Positions 29,501 through 37,301 of a stretch of DNA of 42,031 nt are shown here, in pieces (the stretch's first letter is position 1; every line of letters begins with the position of its first letter). The notes under the pieces were generated by a model. The model did no database searches. It was given only the letters and a program-made list of their open reading frames with translations, and was not told where the DNA came from. Source of the stretch: Geminocystis sp. GBBB08 (lineage in GTDB: Bacteria > Cyanobacteriota > Cyanobacteriia > Cyanobacteriales > Cyanobacteriaceae); NCBI RefSeq assembly GCF_016743215.1, contig NZ_VRZC01000013.1:1-42031 (forward strand), in the 5' to 3' direction. Both the position numbers and the translations under genes were made by a program.

Positions 29501-32500
29501 CTTCCCGTTTTTGGCGAGAAAATCACTTCTTTTCCTGTCAATCTTGAGTCAGCGTTTATTGAGGCAGGGAAAAATACTGTCAATGCAAAAGGTAATTTTA
29601 ATCTTGTCAATATCTTAACTAAACCAGATGTTAATAATTTACAACTGCAAGTAACAGCTAACTCTAACTTAAATATTATTCCTATTAATCAACTTTTTTC
29701 TCAAGAATCTTCTCGTCAAGGTGTCAATTTTCTTCCGCAATCACTGAATCTTGAAGGCAAGGTTAATTTTCAAGGAGTCTTGTCGGCGCAAAATTTATTA
29801 ACTAATCCACTAGGTAAAAATAATCTTAATATTGAGGGAAACTTAAGCCTAACTAACCTTAACTTTAATCAACTAAAATTTGAGTCTTTGTTGACGGGAA
29901 AAGTTGCTATCAATCCCAGTCAAAAAATTGTCTTAGATTTACGAGGAAAAGAAGACATCATCGCCGCTAACTTTGTCAAACAAAATTTATCAATTCCTTC
30001 GGCAAATTTAACTTTACCCTTCACTCCTAATAGTTTAGAAATTAATAAAATAGGAAACTTCCCCTTCAACTTTCAAGGAAGACGAGAAGATAATCAGTTT
30101 ATTGTTTCCCTTCACAACTTTTCTTTAGAAACTCTGCAACTGCAACCGGTGATTAGTTATGGAATCAAGGGGAAAATTCAAGGAAACTTGGCGACAAATT
30201 TTACTCTTAATTTAACTGACTTAACTGCTAAAGGTGACTTAAAGTTAAATAATCTTGGTATTGGCAACATTATCGGTAAGCAATTTACCACTAATTTTTA
30301 CTATCAAAATAATATCGCTCAATTAGATAACGGGCAACTAAAATTTGGTGAAACTATCTATGACTTGCAAGGAAAAATTAACTTAGCAACTCAAGACATC
30401 CAAGGCAAAATTAACTTACAAGGCAAAATTGAAGACATTTTTAACACCTTGAAAATAACCGATGTCGCTACCTTAACTGGTTTACTAAAACAATGGCAAA
30501 ATGAAAATTATTTCGTTGCCGCTTCTGCTATCCCTAGTCAATCTTTAGGAAACCAAGATGATTCCATCAAAACAAAAGTTAATCTACTTTCTAGTATAGA
30601 TGATCAAATCCGGGCGATCGCAAAACAAATAGAATCTGGTACAATACCTAATGATTTAGATATATCGGGCGCTTATGAAGGGGAGATTCTTCTCGGTGGC
30701 AAACTATCGTTACCTGAGATTGGGGTTAACTTAGAAGGCAATCAATGGCAATGGCTACCGCAACAACCTTTTCCGAATATCGTCAATAGTTTGGGTTTAA
30801 TAATACAAGAAAGTCAAGCAATTCCCATTCAAAAAATTGCCTTAAATGCCAACTTCAAAAATGATAATCTAACAGTCAATCCTTTTCGCTTAAATCTTGG
30901 CAACAGTCAAATTTTCTTTGCCGGAAATCTATCACCAAAAACCCAAGAAGGTAAGTTTCAAATAATAGACTTTCCTCTAGATTTCGTTACTGCTTTTTTT
31001 CCTCTACCTTTCGATATTAACAGTTTAATTGATATGGAAGGTAACATCGCTGGAAATTTGCTCAATCCTGAAATAAAAGGCAACCTAACTTTAAATAATA
31101 CTGCCCTCGATGGAGCAATAATTGAAGATAAAATAAACACCGAATTTACCTATAAAAACTATCAACTAGATATAGCAACTATTGATAGTAAAAATATTAA
31201 TTTTAATGCTTCTCTGCCTTACCATCCATTAACTATAACAGATAAACCTGCGATTATTAATTTACAACTAGATACCGAAAACATAACATTTTTAGAATTA
31301 CTTACCAAAGGGCAATTGCAATTAAAGCAAGGAAAAATATCAACAAATTTAGCCATAAAAATAGATTCATTTAATAAGCTGTTTAATAACTTTAATATTG
31401 ATAAAATAAAGCTAGGAGGAAACATAAACTTTGAAGATGCAATAATAAATAGTGTTAGTTTAAATACTCCTGTTAATTTATCAGGCAATATTAACTTAAT
31501 AGAAGAAAAACAAGCAATTGATGTAAGTAATTTAGAGGCAAAAATTAACAATACTGATATTAAGATAACTGGAATTTTACCCCTAATCAATCCATTAAAA
31601 GATAACGAAAATATTCTAACTTTAAATATTCCTAATCAAGCCTTACAAGTAAAAAATATTTACTCAGGAAAAGTTGATGCTGATATCAAGATTGATGGTA
31701 CAGTATTAAAACCTAAAATTGGCGGTTATGTAAGTTTAAATAATGGTAACTTTAGTCTTAGAGAAACAGAAACCAATAATAATGTATCCCAACCCAAAAA
31801 TAAACAACTGTCAGAAGATTGGTTGGGGAAAAAATCCGCCTCAAATTCTAGTTTCTTTCAGCCAGAGTTACAAAATTTTACTTTAAAACTAAATAATACA
31901 ACAGCAAATCAATGGCGATTTTATCGCTTTTTATTTGGCGGAGAATTAGTGCTTAACGGGGGAGTACTTAATTTAGAAAATCTTAGGGCCGATGGGGCAA
32001 TAAACATCCGTAGAGGGCAAATTTATCTGGGGGGTGCAAGTCCTTTAGTAAGTTTAACTTCTGATTTAGCTGTAGGACAAACTACATTTTTCTTATCTCG
32101 CACGAATAATAATAGAATAATCTTTGATAAAAATGAAAATATCCTCAATCCTGACATTGATTTAGAGTTACAAGCTGACATTGTAGATTATTCGAGACAA
32201 TTACCAACTACTCAACAAAACGAAATATCCGATCCGATTATAAGGGGAGGAAGGGGAGAAAATATACAGGTGGTATTAGGAATTAAAGGAGGATTAGCTC
32301 AATTATTACCAGTATTAGGAGATAATAATTATGGTGTGTGTCGTGTACCTGCTTCTACTCCGATAGCTGATAATATACAACTATCACCCTCACAATTAGA
32401 TAAAGTGTCACAATGTATCAATTTAGCGGTATTAAATAAACAAGGCACAAATTTGAATCTATTAAATTCCCCTTTAGTGTCTCTTAGTAGTACACCTAAC

Positions 32501-32815
32501 CGTAGTGAAGGGGAGTTAATTAACTTAATTATAGGGGGACAATTGTTCAATTTAGCCACTCAATTACAGGAGTTAAGTGGAGAGCAATTATTTGAAAATG
32601 GTTTAGTACAATTTATTTTAGTACCTTTAGCCAATAATATCAGTTTTGGGGTCAATGAAAAAGTAAGTACATGGGGTAAACCTTTAGGAATGAAAGATTT
32701 GAGAGTTTTTCCGTTAGTAGAGGGGGTGTATGAAGTGAAAGATAACTCTAATGTGACAGTTTCTTATGACTATATATATGGAGAATTTAAAGTGCGTTAT
32801 CAGATGCGATTTTAA
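26534..32815 (+). CDS. TamB/DUF490-family translocation and assembly module protein (AsmA-like)
   Basis: 2093 aa, N-terminal TM anchor, long beta-rich repeats, C-terminal DUF490-like region ending GEFKVRYQMRF. Confidence 0.9.
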   Translation: MTNQQPRNSEENQQQSLSFGEKLTAIIAKPQTQLVSLLTIMAIVAGGYVVSRHLITKVIPSQMEKELERIFDRDVSLGKVTSFSWNQVIIENLAIPPTKKDVSFVEIDAIKINVDLLSLIFHRHLLLDIIASDVNGYAQLDTLFDIQKQKTLPNSLKLPPLPIETIISLRLNHSKIAITPNMETKAVEIKTKGKLKLIYDNDTQPLSYELENTINNSEINIKGETLLSNTSSKNELEIRYLYLPEVVSLIPNLPLEIKEGRLNSNLELVTLSLPQFPQTIITGKISLEDVEGKLNINEINVSKEINNIQKVTDKEKSRKIPLLEKSFTGNASLNLQNNSLNIETANFTFGELGGFVKGDIGIDTGYNLMANLNPVIISKVLPSLNIQSPVKVDGLLSGNFLVKGEIDNPQILGKVRIKNSQVDKLELGEINSQFLANLDNVTIKEVTVKPPTGGKIVTQGVINTNFSQTLNEGKSIKVEKIPFNFRFTANLPSTELINSYDILPTGIDIGNLLTAGEIKGNLNQPQGRISFSLPNITGEKLGIISTQGKFVINKNEVNLLDTELVINKSRIQINGESNFKEKTWQLSALSNNINLTPFLDQFCQTSANCENLPVNFSLPIKAKDLDISLKGSFEEEETQRQGDLLVNISEKEEKRHDESNGLAKINFNNVEGEGKVNLVINDGNLRLDTRLVNGNLFINGKANQISVNNLFPSLPTTTHLISSQFKISGDVKELIDIGNENRENLPPSLTFSADSQLRIENGLVETATKIDEEKTEFSADFLSQLSLNQFIPTLNGEVNSSQINLSAKTKELYQLARQSFNFHNFSTINSLNLTGNFQGRLADGNFNTQARINNGIFSLDGVTKNISLSQLLPETKINAKNLNTNISISSNFSELVTFAINYIDSQSFSPLPSLNLLVDGKTNIAQGRIFLSTKINNSQWQSNIKTQNLNLESFNQQLAFLPSSFFLEKEIKGVKQFNNVNSEINMRGNLPVFGEKITSFPVNLESAFIEAGKNTVNAKGNFNLVNILTKPDVNNLQLQVTANSNLNIIPINQLFSQESSRQGVNFLPQSLNLEGKVNFQGVLSAQNLLTNPLGKNNLNIEGNLSLTNLNFNQLKFESLLTGKVAINPSQKIVLDLRGKEDIIAANFVKQNLSIPSANLTLPFTPNSLEINKIGNFPFNFQGRREDNQFIVSLHNFSLETLQLQPVISYGIKGKIQGNLATNFTLNLTDLTAKGDLKLNNLGIGNIIGKQFTTNFYYQNNIAQLDNGQLKFGETIYDLQGKINLATQDIQGKINLQGKIEDIFNTLKITDVATLTGLLKQWQNENYFVAASAIPSQSLGNQDDSIKTKVNLLSSIDDQIRAIAKQIESGTIPNDLDISGAYEGEILLGGKLSLPEIGVNLEGNQWQWLPQQPFPNIVNSLGLIIQESQAIPIQKIALNANFKNDNLTVNPFRLNLGNSQIFFAGNLSPKTQEGKFQIIDFPLDFVTAFFPLPFDINSLIDMEGNIAGNLLNPEIKGNLTLNNTALDGAIIEDKINTEFTYKNYQLDIATIDSKNINFNASLPYHPLTITDKPAIINLQLDTENITFLELLTKGQLQLKQGKISTNLAIKIDSFNKLFNNFNIDKIKLGGNINFEDAIINSVSLNTPVNLSGNINLIEEKQAIDVSNLEAKINNTDIKITGILPLINPLKDNENILTLNIPNQALQVKNIYSGKVDADIKIDGTVLKPKIGGYVSLNNGNFSLRETETNNNVSQPKNKQLSEDWLGKKSASNSSFFQPELQNFTLKLNNTTANQWRFYRFLFGGELVLNGGVLNLENLRADGAINIRRGQIYLGGASPLVSLTSDLAVGQTTFFLSRTNNNRIIFDKNENILNPDIDLELQADIVDYSRQLPTTQQNEISDPIIRGGRGENIQVVLGIKGGLAQLLPVLGDNNYGVCRVPASTPIADNIQLSPSQLDKVSQCINLAVLNKQGTNLNLLNSPLVSLSSTPNRSEGELINLIIGGQLFNLATQLQELSGEQLFENGLVQFILVPLANNISFGVNEKVSTWGKPLGMKDLRVFPLVEGVYEVKDNSNVTVSYDYIYGEFKVRYQMRF

Positions 32816-32927
32816 CGATTGACAATTAAGAATGAGCTACTAAGCTATTAAAATATTAATTATGCGGAATATAAGTTAAAATTCAGAAAGTGTTTTTTTG
32901 CTATTTTATTCTTATGGGCTAAATTAT

Positions 32928-33740
32928 ATGTTAAGACTAATTATCGTCACGGTGCTTTTTTGTCTGTTTTTTTTTAATACCCCTACCATCGCCACAGAAA
33001 TAATTAATACTCCCTTTACGGAAGCACAATTACAAGAAGGAGAAAATATCGCTGAAGAAGCGTTAAAAGCAACGGAAAAAGGTGATTTTACCCTCGCCGA
33101 AAACTATTGGAGTCAATTAATCGAAAAATTCCCTACAAATCCCGCCGTGTGGAGTAACCGTGGCAACGCTAGAGTTAGTCAAAATAAATTAGAAGAAGCT
33201 ATTGCTGACTATAACGAGTCTATCAAACTTGCACCGAATGCACCAGATCCTTATCTTAATCGTGGTACTGCCTATGAAAGTTTAAAAGAATATGAAAAAG
33301 CGATCGCTGATTATGAAAAAGTGTTGACATTAGATCCAGAAGATGCTATGGCTTATAATAACTTGGGTAATGCGAAAGCTGGATTAAAAGATTGGGAAAC
33401 GGCGGTGAAATATTATCATAAAGCCACAGAATTATCCCCTCAATTTGCCTTTGCTGGTGCGAATGAATCTCTTGCTTTGTATCAAATCGGCAAAAAAGAT
33501 GAAGCTTTAAAAAAAATGCGTAATCTTGTGCGTAAATATCCGATGTTTCCTGATATGAGAGCTGCTTTAACGGCGGTTTTATGGGAAAATGGGAAACAAG
33601 GGGAAGCTGAAAGTAATTGGGTTGCTACTATTGGCATTGATAGTCGTTATAAAGATGTTGAATGGTTGAAGGAAGTTAGACGTTGGCCCCCTAATATGGT
33701 TGTAGCATTAGAAAAATTTTTAACTATAGACGGAAATTAA
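32928..33740 (+). CDS. TPR-repeat protein with signal peptide
   Basis: Successive TPRs: PAVWSNRGNARVSQNKLEEAIADYNESIKLAPNAPDPYLNRGTAYESLKEYEKAIADYEKVLTLDPEDAMAYNNLGNAK; start trimmed to MLRLIIV. Confidence 0.92.
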   Translation: MLRLIIVTVLFCLFFFNTPTIATEIINTPFTEAQLQEGENIAEEALKATEKGDFTLAENYWSQLIEKFPTNPAVWSNRGNARVSQNKLEEAIADYNESIKLAPNAPDPYLNRGTAYESLKEYEKAIADYEKVLTLDPEDAMAYNNLGNAKAGLKDWETAVKYYHKATELSPQFAFAGANESLALYQIGKKDEALKKMRNLVRKYPMFPDMRAALTAVLWENGKQGEAESNWVATIGIDSRYKDVEWLKEVRRWPPNMVVALEKFLTIDGN

Positions 33741-33764
33741 AATCATCGGCAATCGGTAATATTG

Positions 33765-33915
33765 AGATCTTGCACCAATACATTAATACTAAGGAGATAA
33801 AAGCAAAAAAATCAATTTCAATAGCTTTAAAATCAATTCTTATCACTCTTCCCTCATCTCTTTTCCCAAATCCGCTCCCCTAACCGCCTGATTTATGACG
33901 AATAGTGTAAGATCT
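33765..33915. repeat. MITE-like element with AGATCTTRCACYAWT terminal inverted repeats
   Basis: Left AGATCTTGCACCAAT, right reverse complement AGATCTTACACTATT; interior resembles 10516-10610. Confidence 0.6.
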
Positions 33916-33965
33916 GAGTAATAGGCGAAAAATAATCCTAAAATAATTAGTGCAAAAAAATAGCA

Positions 33966-35099
33966 ATGAGAAAAAAAGTTGGAGTTATTGGCGGTGGTCA
34001 GTTAGCATGGATGATGGCACAAGTTGCACCATTGGAAAATATTGATTTATGGGTACAAACTCCTCATCATTCTGATTCTGCTGTGAGTTTAGCTACTCAG
34101 ACTGTTTTTGCCGATATTGATGATGCCATCGCCACTGATATATTAGCTCAAAACTGTGATGTGATTACTTTTGAGAATGAGTTTGTTAATTTAGAAAAGT
34201 TGCAAAAGTTAGCGGATAAAGGGGGCTGTTTTTATCCTCGTCTTTCTAGTTTATCTCCGTTATTGGATAAATATGAGCAAAGATATTTTTTGAAAAATCA
34301 TGGTTTTCGTGTGCCTCATTTTCAGGCTTATAATTCGGAGGCGGATTTTGAGTCTTTTTCTTTTCCCTTAGTGTTAAAAGTCCGTCGTCACGGTTATGAT
34401 GGACAAGGAACTGTCATCATTAAGCATAGAGAAGAATTAAGCTCGATTTTGCCTAAATTTAATGGTATTCCTTTATTAATAGAAGAATTCATTCCTTTTG
34501 AGCGAGAATTAGCTATTGTCGCCGCTCGTAGTGTTAATAATGAAATTAAGATATATCCAGTGGTGGAAACCTATCAAGAAAATCAAGTCTGCCGTTGGGT
34601 AATCGCCCCTGCTTTAATCACTTTGGAGCAAATTAAGGAAATTGAAGCGATCGCCAAAAAACTATTAATAGAGTTGGATTATGTCGGGGTATTAGCCATT
34701 GAGCTATTTTTAAGCAAAAACGGGAAAATTTTAGTAAATGAAACAGCACCCCGCACTCATAATTCAGGACATTACACATTAGATGCTTGTGAAACTTCTC
34801 AATTTGCTTTGCAGTTACAGGCAATTACGGGAAAACCTTTAGGTAATATAAATTTAAAAACTTCTGGAGCATTAATGGTAAATTTACTTGGTTATGAATC
34901 AGCAAATAGTGAATATTTAGAGAAAAGAGAAGCTATTAAAAAATTAGGTGCATTGGTTCATTGGTATGGAAAAACAGAATCTCGTATAGGCAGAAAAATG
35001 GGTCATGTGACGGTGTTGTTAACCGAAAATAACCCAGAAAAAAGGTATCAACAAGGAAAATTAATAGCAGAAAAAATCGAGTTTATTTGGAATAGTTAA
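33966..35099 (+). CDS. purK: 5-(carboxyamino)imidazole ribonucleotide synthase
   Basis: KVGVIGGGQLAWMM, PLVLKVRRHGYDGQGT, VNETAPRTHNSGHYTLDACETSQF. Confidence 0.96.
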   Translation: MRKKVGVIGGGQLAWMMAQVAPLENIDLWVQTPHHSDSAVSLATQTVFADIDDAIATDILAQNCDVITFENEFVNLEKLQKLADKGGCFYPRLSSLSPLLDKYEQRYFLKNHGFRVPHFQAYNSEADFESFSFPLVLKVRRHGYDGQGTVIIKHREELSSILPKFNGIPLLIEEFIPFERELAIVAARSVNNEIKIYPVVETYQENQVCRWVIAPALITLEQIKEIEAIAKKLLIELDYVGVLAIELFLSKNGKILVNETAPRTHNSGHYTLDACETSQFALQLQAITGKPLGNINLKTSGALMVNLLGYESANSEYLEKREAIKKLGALVHWYGKTESRIGRKMGHVTVLLTENNPEKRYQQGKLIAEKIEFIWNS

Positions 35100-35161
35100 T
35101 ATTTCACAGTATAAAACATTTACTATAGTTTGTATTAAGGGATTTATCCCTGATTTTATTA

Positions 35162-35185
35162 ATTCCTCATTCCTCATTCCTCATT
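35162..35185 (-). repeat. Heptanucleotide tandem repeat (ATTCCTC on + strand) x3.4 overlapping the Tic22-like stop codon
   Basis: Direct reading attcctcattcctcattcctcatt. Confidence 0.95.
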
Positions 35186-35912
35186 ATTTTTTAGGTGCAT
35201 TAGCACGAAGAAACTCGATGGATTCTTTAGAAGGCCACAGTATTATTTTAGTAAGCATTTCATCTTGTCCTTGTTTTAATGCTTCTAACATTCCTTCTAA
35301 GATAACAACTTCAATTTTCACACTAGAAGCTAATTGAGGTTGAGATTTTTTAAAACTTTCGACTAAATCTTCTACCTGTTTTTGATCAAAAAAGAATGGT
35401 ATTACTTCTTGATCATTTTGTTTTATAGTTAAATAACCTTGATCATCTCCAGCTCTAGCAACAAATAAAGGTACTCCTGCTTGATATTGATTATTCAGTT
35501 TTTTTGCTTGATCTACTTGACTTTTTGAAGGTACATAGGCAAAATTGATGGCATCTTTTTCTTTACTATTTTTTTCGGCTAACTCAAAAATTTCCCCTAA
35601 AGAAACAGGAATAACTTGTACTTGTTTACCTAATTCAGGATTTTCTTGTTTCAATTTTGCTACAAAATTATTAGCGTCTTCTTTACTGATAAAAACTCCT
35701 GCGACTTTACCATCTTTATCATTAGAAGCAATAAGAGGAGCTCCTTTACTATCAGCAACAGTAAAGACAGGAATGGGTCTAAGTTTTTGGACAATTACTT
35801 CTTGGGGCAATGCCAATAATTTTGTAGTTTGGGTTAACCAGCAACTAATTAAAGTTGCACTAACTAAACTGACATTTTTTACTTTATTTAATAACGATTT
35901 TTTCTTCGACAT
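35184..35912 (-). CDS. Tic22-family protein
   Basis: LRPIPVFTVADSKGAPLIASNDKDGKVAGVFISKEDANNFVAKL and second half VPLFVARAGDDQGYLTIKQNDQEVIPFFFDQKQVEDLVESFKK. Confidence 0.85.
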   Translation of the reverse strand: MSKKKSLLNKVKNVSLVSATLISCWLTQTTKLLALPQEVIVQKLRPIPVFTVADSKGAPLIASNDKDGKVAGVFISKEDANNFVAKLKQENPELGKQVQVIPVSLGEIFELAEKNSKEKDAINFAYVPSKSQVDQAKKLNNQYQAGVPLFVARAGDDQGYLTIKQNDQEVIPFFFDQKQVEDLVESFKKSQPQLASSVKIEVVILEGMLEALKQGQDEMLTKIILWPSKESIEFLRANAPKK

Positions 35913-35996
35913 AATTGTTTAAAGATATTAATTTGAGTGATGATGTTTGATCGAGACGACTATTTTACTAAATGGCACTCCCACAATAACATATCA

Positions 35997-36040
35997 GATA
36001 TAGTGAATAATTGATTTATCACTTATACTTTCACTATATC
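35997..36040. repeat. Perfect 11-bp inverted repeat GATATAGTGAA-N22-TTCACTATATC
   Basis: Direct reading; upstream of the Tic22-like gene. Confidence 0.85.
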
Positions 36041-36273
36041 AATGTTTTTTGTAGTTTTATGTAAATGAAAACAAAATAATACCATTACTTATAGCTTAAT
36101 AGTGATGATCAGGTACAAACAAAAAATTGAATTCCTCTTTTTCAAGGGGGATAGAATTGCTATATATAAAGATTTTCTTTACATTTTCAACAATTCCCAA
36201 ATCTAAAGTTAAGCTAGAAAATAAGAACTATTATTTATTTATTAAGTTCCTTGATCTGTTTTTAATTATCAAA

Positions 36274-37002
36274 ATGCTTTTTGATACGGCAAATTTAACC
36301 TATTGGATTTTTCTAGGCATTGGTATTTTTTTATTTCTTCTTGTGATTCTCACGGGTGGGGGAGAAGATCAAGATTTAGATACTGATGTAAATTTTGATG
36401 CTGATGTGGATATGGATACCGATGTGGATTTAGATAGTGAGGTGGATAATCATATAACTCCTGATTTTGATACTGATTCTGATGTTAATTTTTTGTTTGT
36501 TTTGTCATGGTTAGGAGTGGGAAAATGTCCTTTTTTAATTCTCCTTGCCATTGATTTTTCTACTTGGGGAGTAGCCGGTTGGTTTCTTAATGTTACCATT
36601 GGTGGTTTTCTTAATGCCATTCCTAGTGGTTTTTTCGCCGTTTTCATTTTCTTTATTTCTTTCTTTTTTAGTATTTGGGTTGGTAGAGTGCTTTCTCATC
36701 CTATCGGTAAAATTTTTGCTAATTTTGGGGAAGAAACTGATGGCGATCGCCTGATTGGTAGTATTGGAACTGTGACTTCTAAACAATTACCTTATTTAAT
36801 TAATGGTAGAATTGGTCAAGCAGATGTAGTTGATAATGCCAGTAATTTAGTAACTATTGAAGTTTGTTTACCTGATTGGGCAAAGATTATACCTCATCGA
36901 GGGCAGGAAATTTTAATTATTGATCGTCAAAAACATTGTTTTATTGCGATCGCAAAAGACACTTCAGATCAAGATAAATGGCTTAATTCCATGAAGAATT
37001 AG
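36274..37002 (+). CDS. YqiJ/NfeD-like membrane protein with C-terminal OB-fold-like region and Asp-rich loop
   Basis: TM segments, loop DQDLDTDVNFDADVDMDTDVDLDSEVDNH, C-terminal GSIGTVTSKQLPYLINGRIGQADVVD; start trimmed because upstream sequence overlaps a dispersed repeat. Confidence 0.75.
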   Translation: MLFDTANLTYWIFLGIGIFLFLLVILTGGGEDQDLDTDVNFDADVDMDTDVDLDSEVDNHITPDFDTDSDVNFLFVLSWLGVGKCPFLILLAIDFSTWGVAGWFLNVTIGGFLNAIPSGFFAVFIFFISFFFSIWVGRVLSHPIGKIFANFGEETDGDRLIGSIGTVTSKQLPYLINGRIGQADVVDNASNLVTIEVCLPDWAKIIPHRGQEILIIDRQKHCFIAIAKDTSDQDKWLNSMKN

Positions 37003-37029
37003 GAATCAGGAAAAAGGAATTAGGAATTG
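36996..37029 (+). repeat. Degenerate heptanucleotide array (GAATTAG-type) containing the upstream stop codon
   Basis: GAATTAG GAATCAG GAAAAAG GAATTAG GAATTG. Confidence 0.8.
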
Positions 37030-37053
37030 ATAATAGACTTCTTGCACCAAGTC

Positions 37054-37081
37054 GAGTAATGAGTAATAAGTAATAAGTAAT
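37054..37081 (+). repeat. Heptanucleotide tandem repeat (RAGTAAT)x4
   Basis: gagtaatgagtaataagtaataagtaat. Confidence 0.9.
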
Positions 37082-37301
37082 GAGTTAAAAAATCAGCATT
37101 TTTCACCTTAAAACAGATTTTACTTTGAATTTTGCACTCGTGTCTAATGAAAAAAAATCCCCTGAGTTGAAGATTGAGGAGCTTAAAAATTTGCCCTCGT
37201 TGCCCAACTTTAGGGGGGAATAAAGAAAAAATGTAACACAGGTATCTTGCCTGTAACCCTAATTGGGGATTAAGTTACTTCATATATTGAGGAGTAAAAT
37301 T

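Noticed and set aside
26534-32815. Several antisense ORFs (27256, 28108, 28342, 29273, 29398, 30958, 31219, 32329) inside the TamB gene
   Set aside because: They are short, low-complexity in composition, without recognisable motifs, and opposite a long coherent coding frame.
33745-33965. Possible 6S RNA (ssaA) upstream of purK, a location known in some cyanobacteria
   Set aside because: The inverted-repeat region has a second similar copy at 10516-10610 and a third relative at 37034, fitting a dispersed repeat better than a unique 6S RNA; I could not recognise the 6S central bubble. A covariance-model search (Rfam 6S) would decide.
35545-35922. Antisense ORFs to the Tic22-like gene, and those at 36450 and 36535 opposite the YqiJ-like gene
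   Set aside because: No homology signal and fully contained within convincing coding sequence on the other strand.
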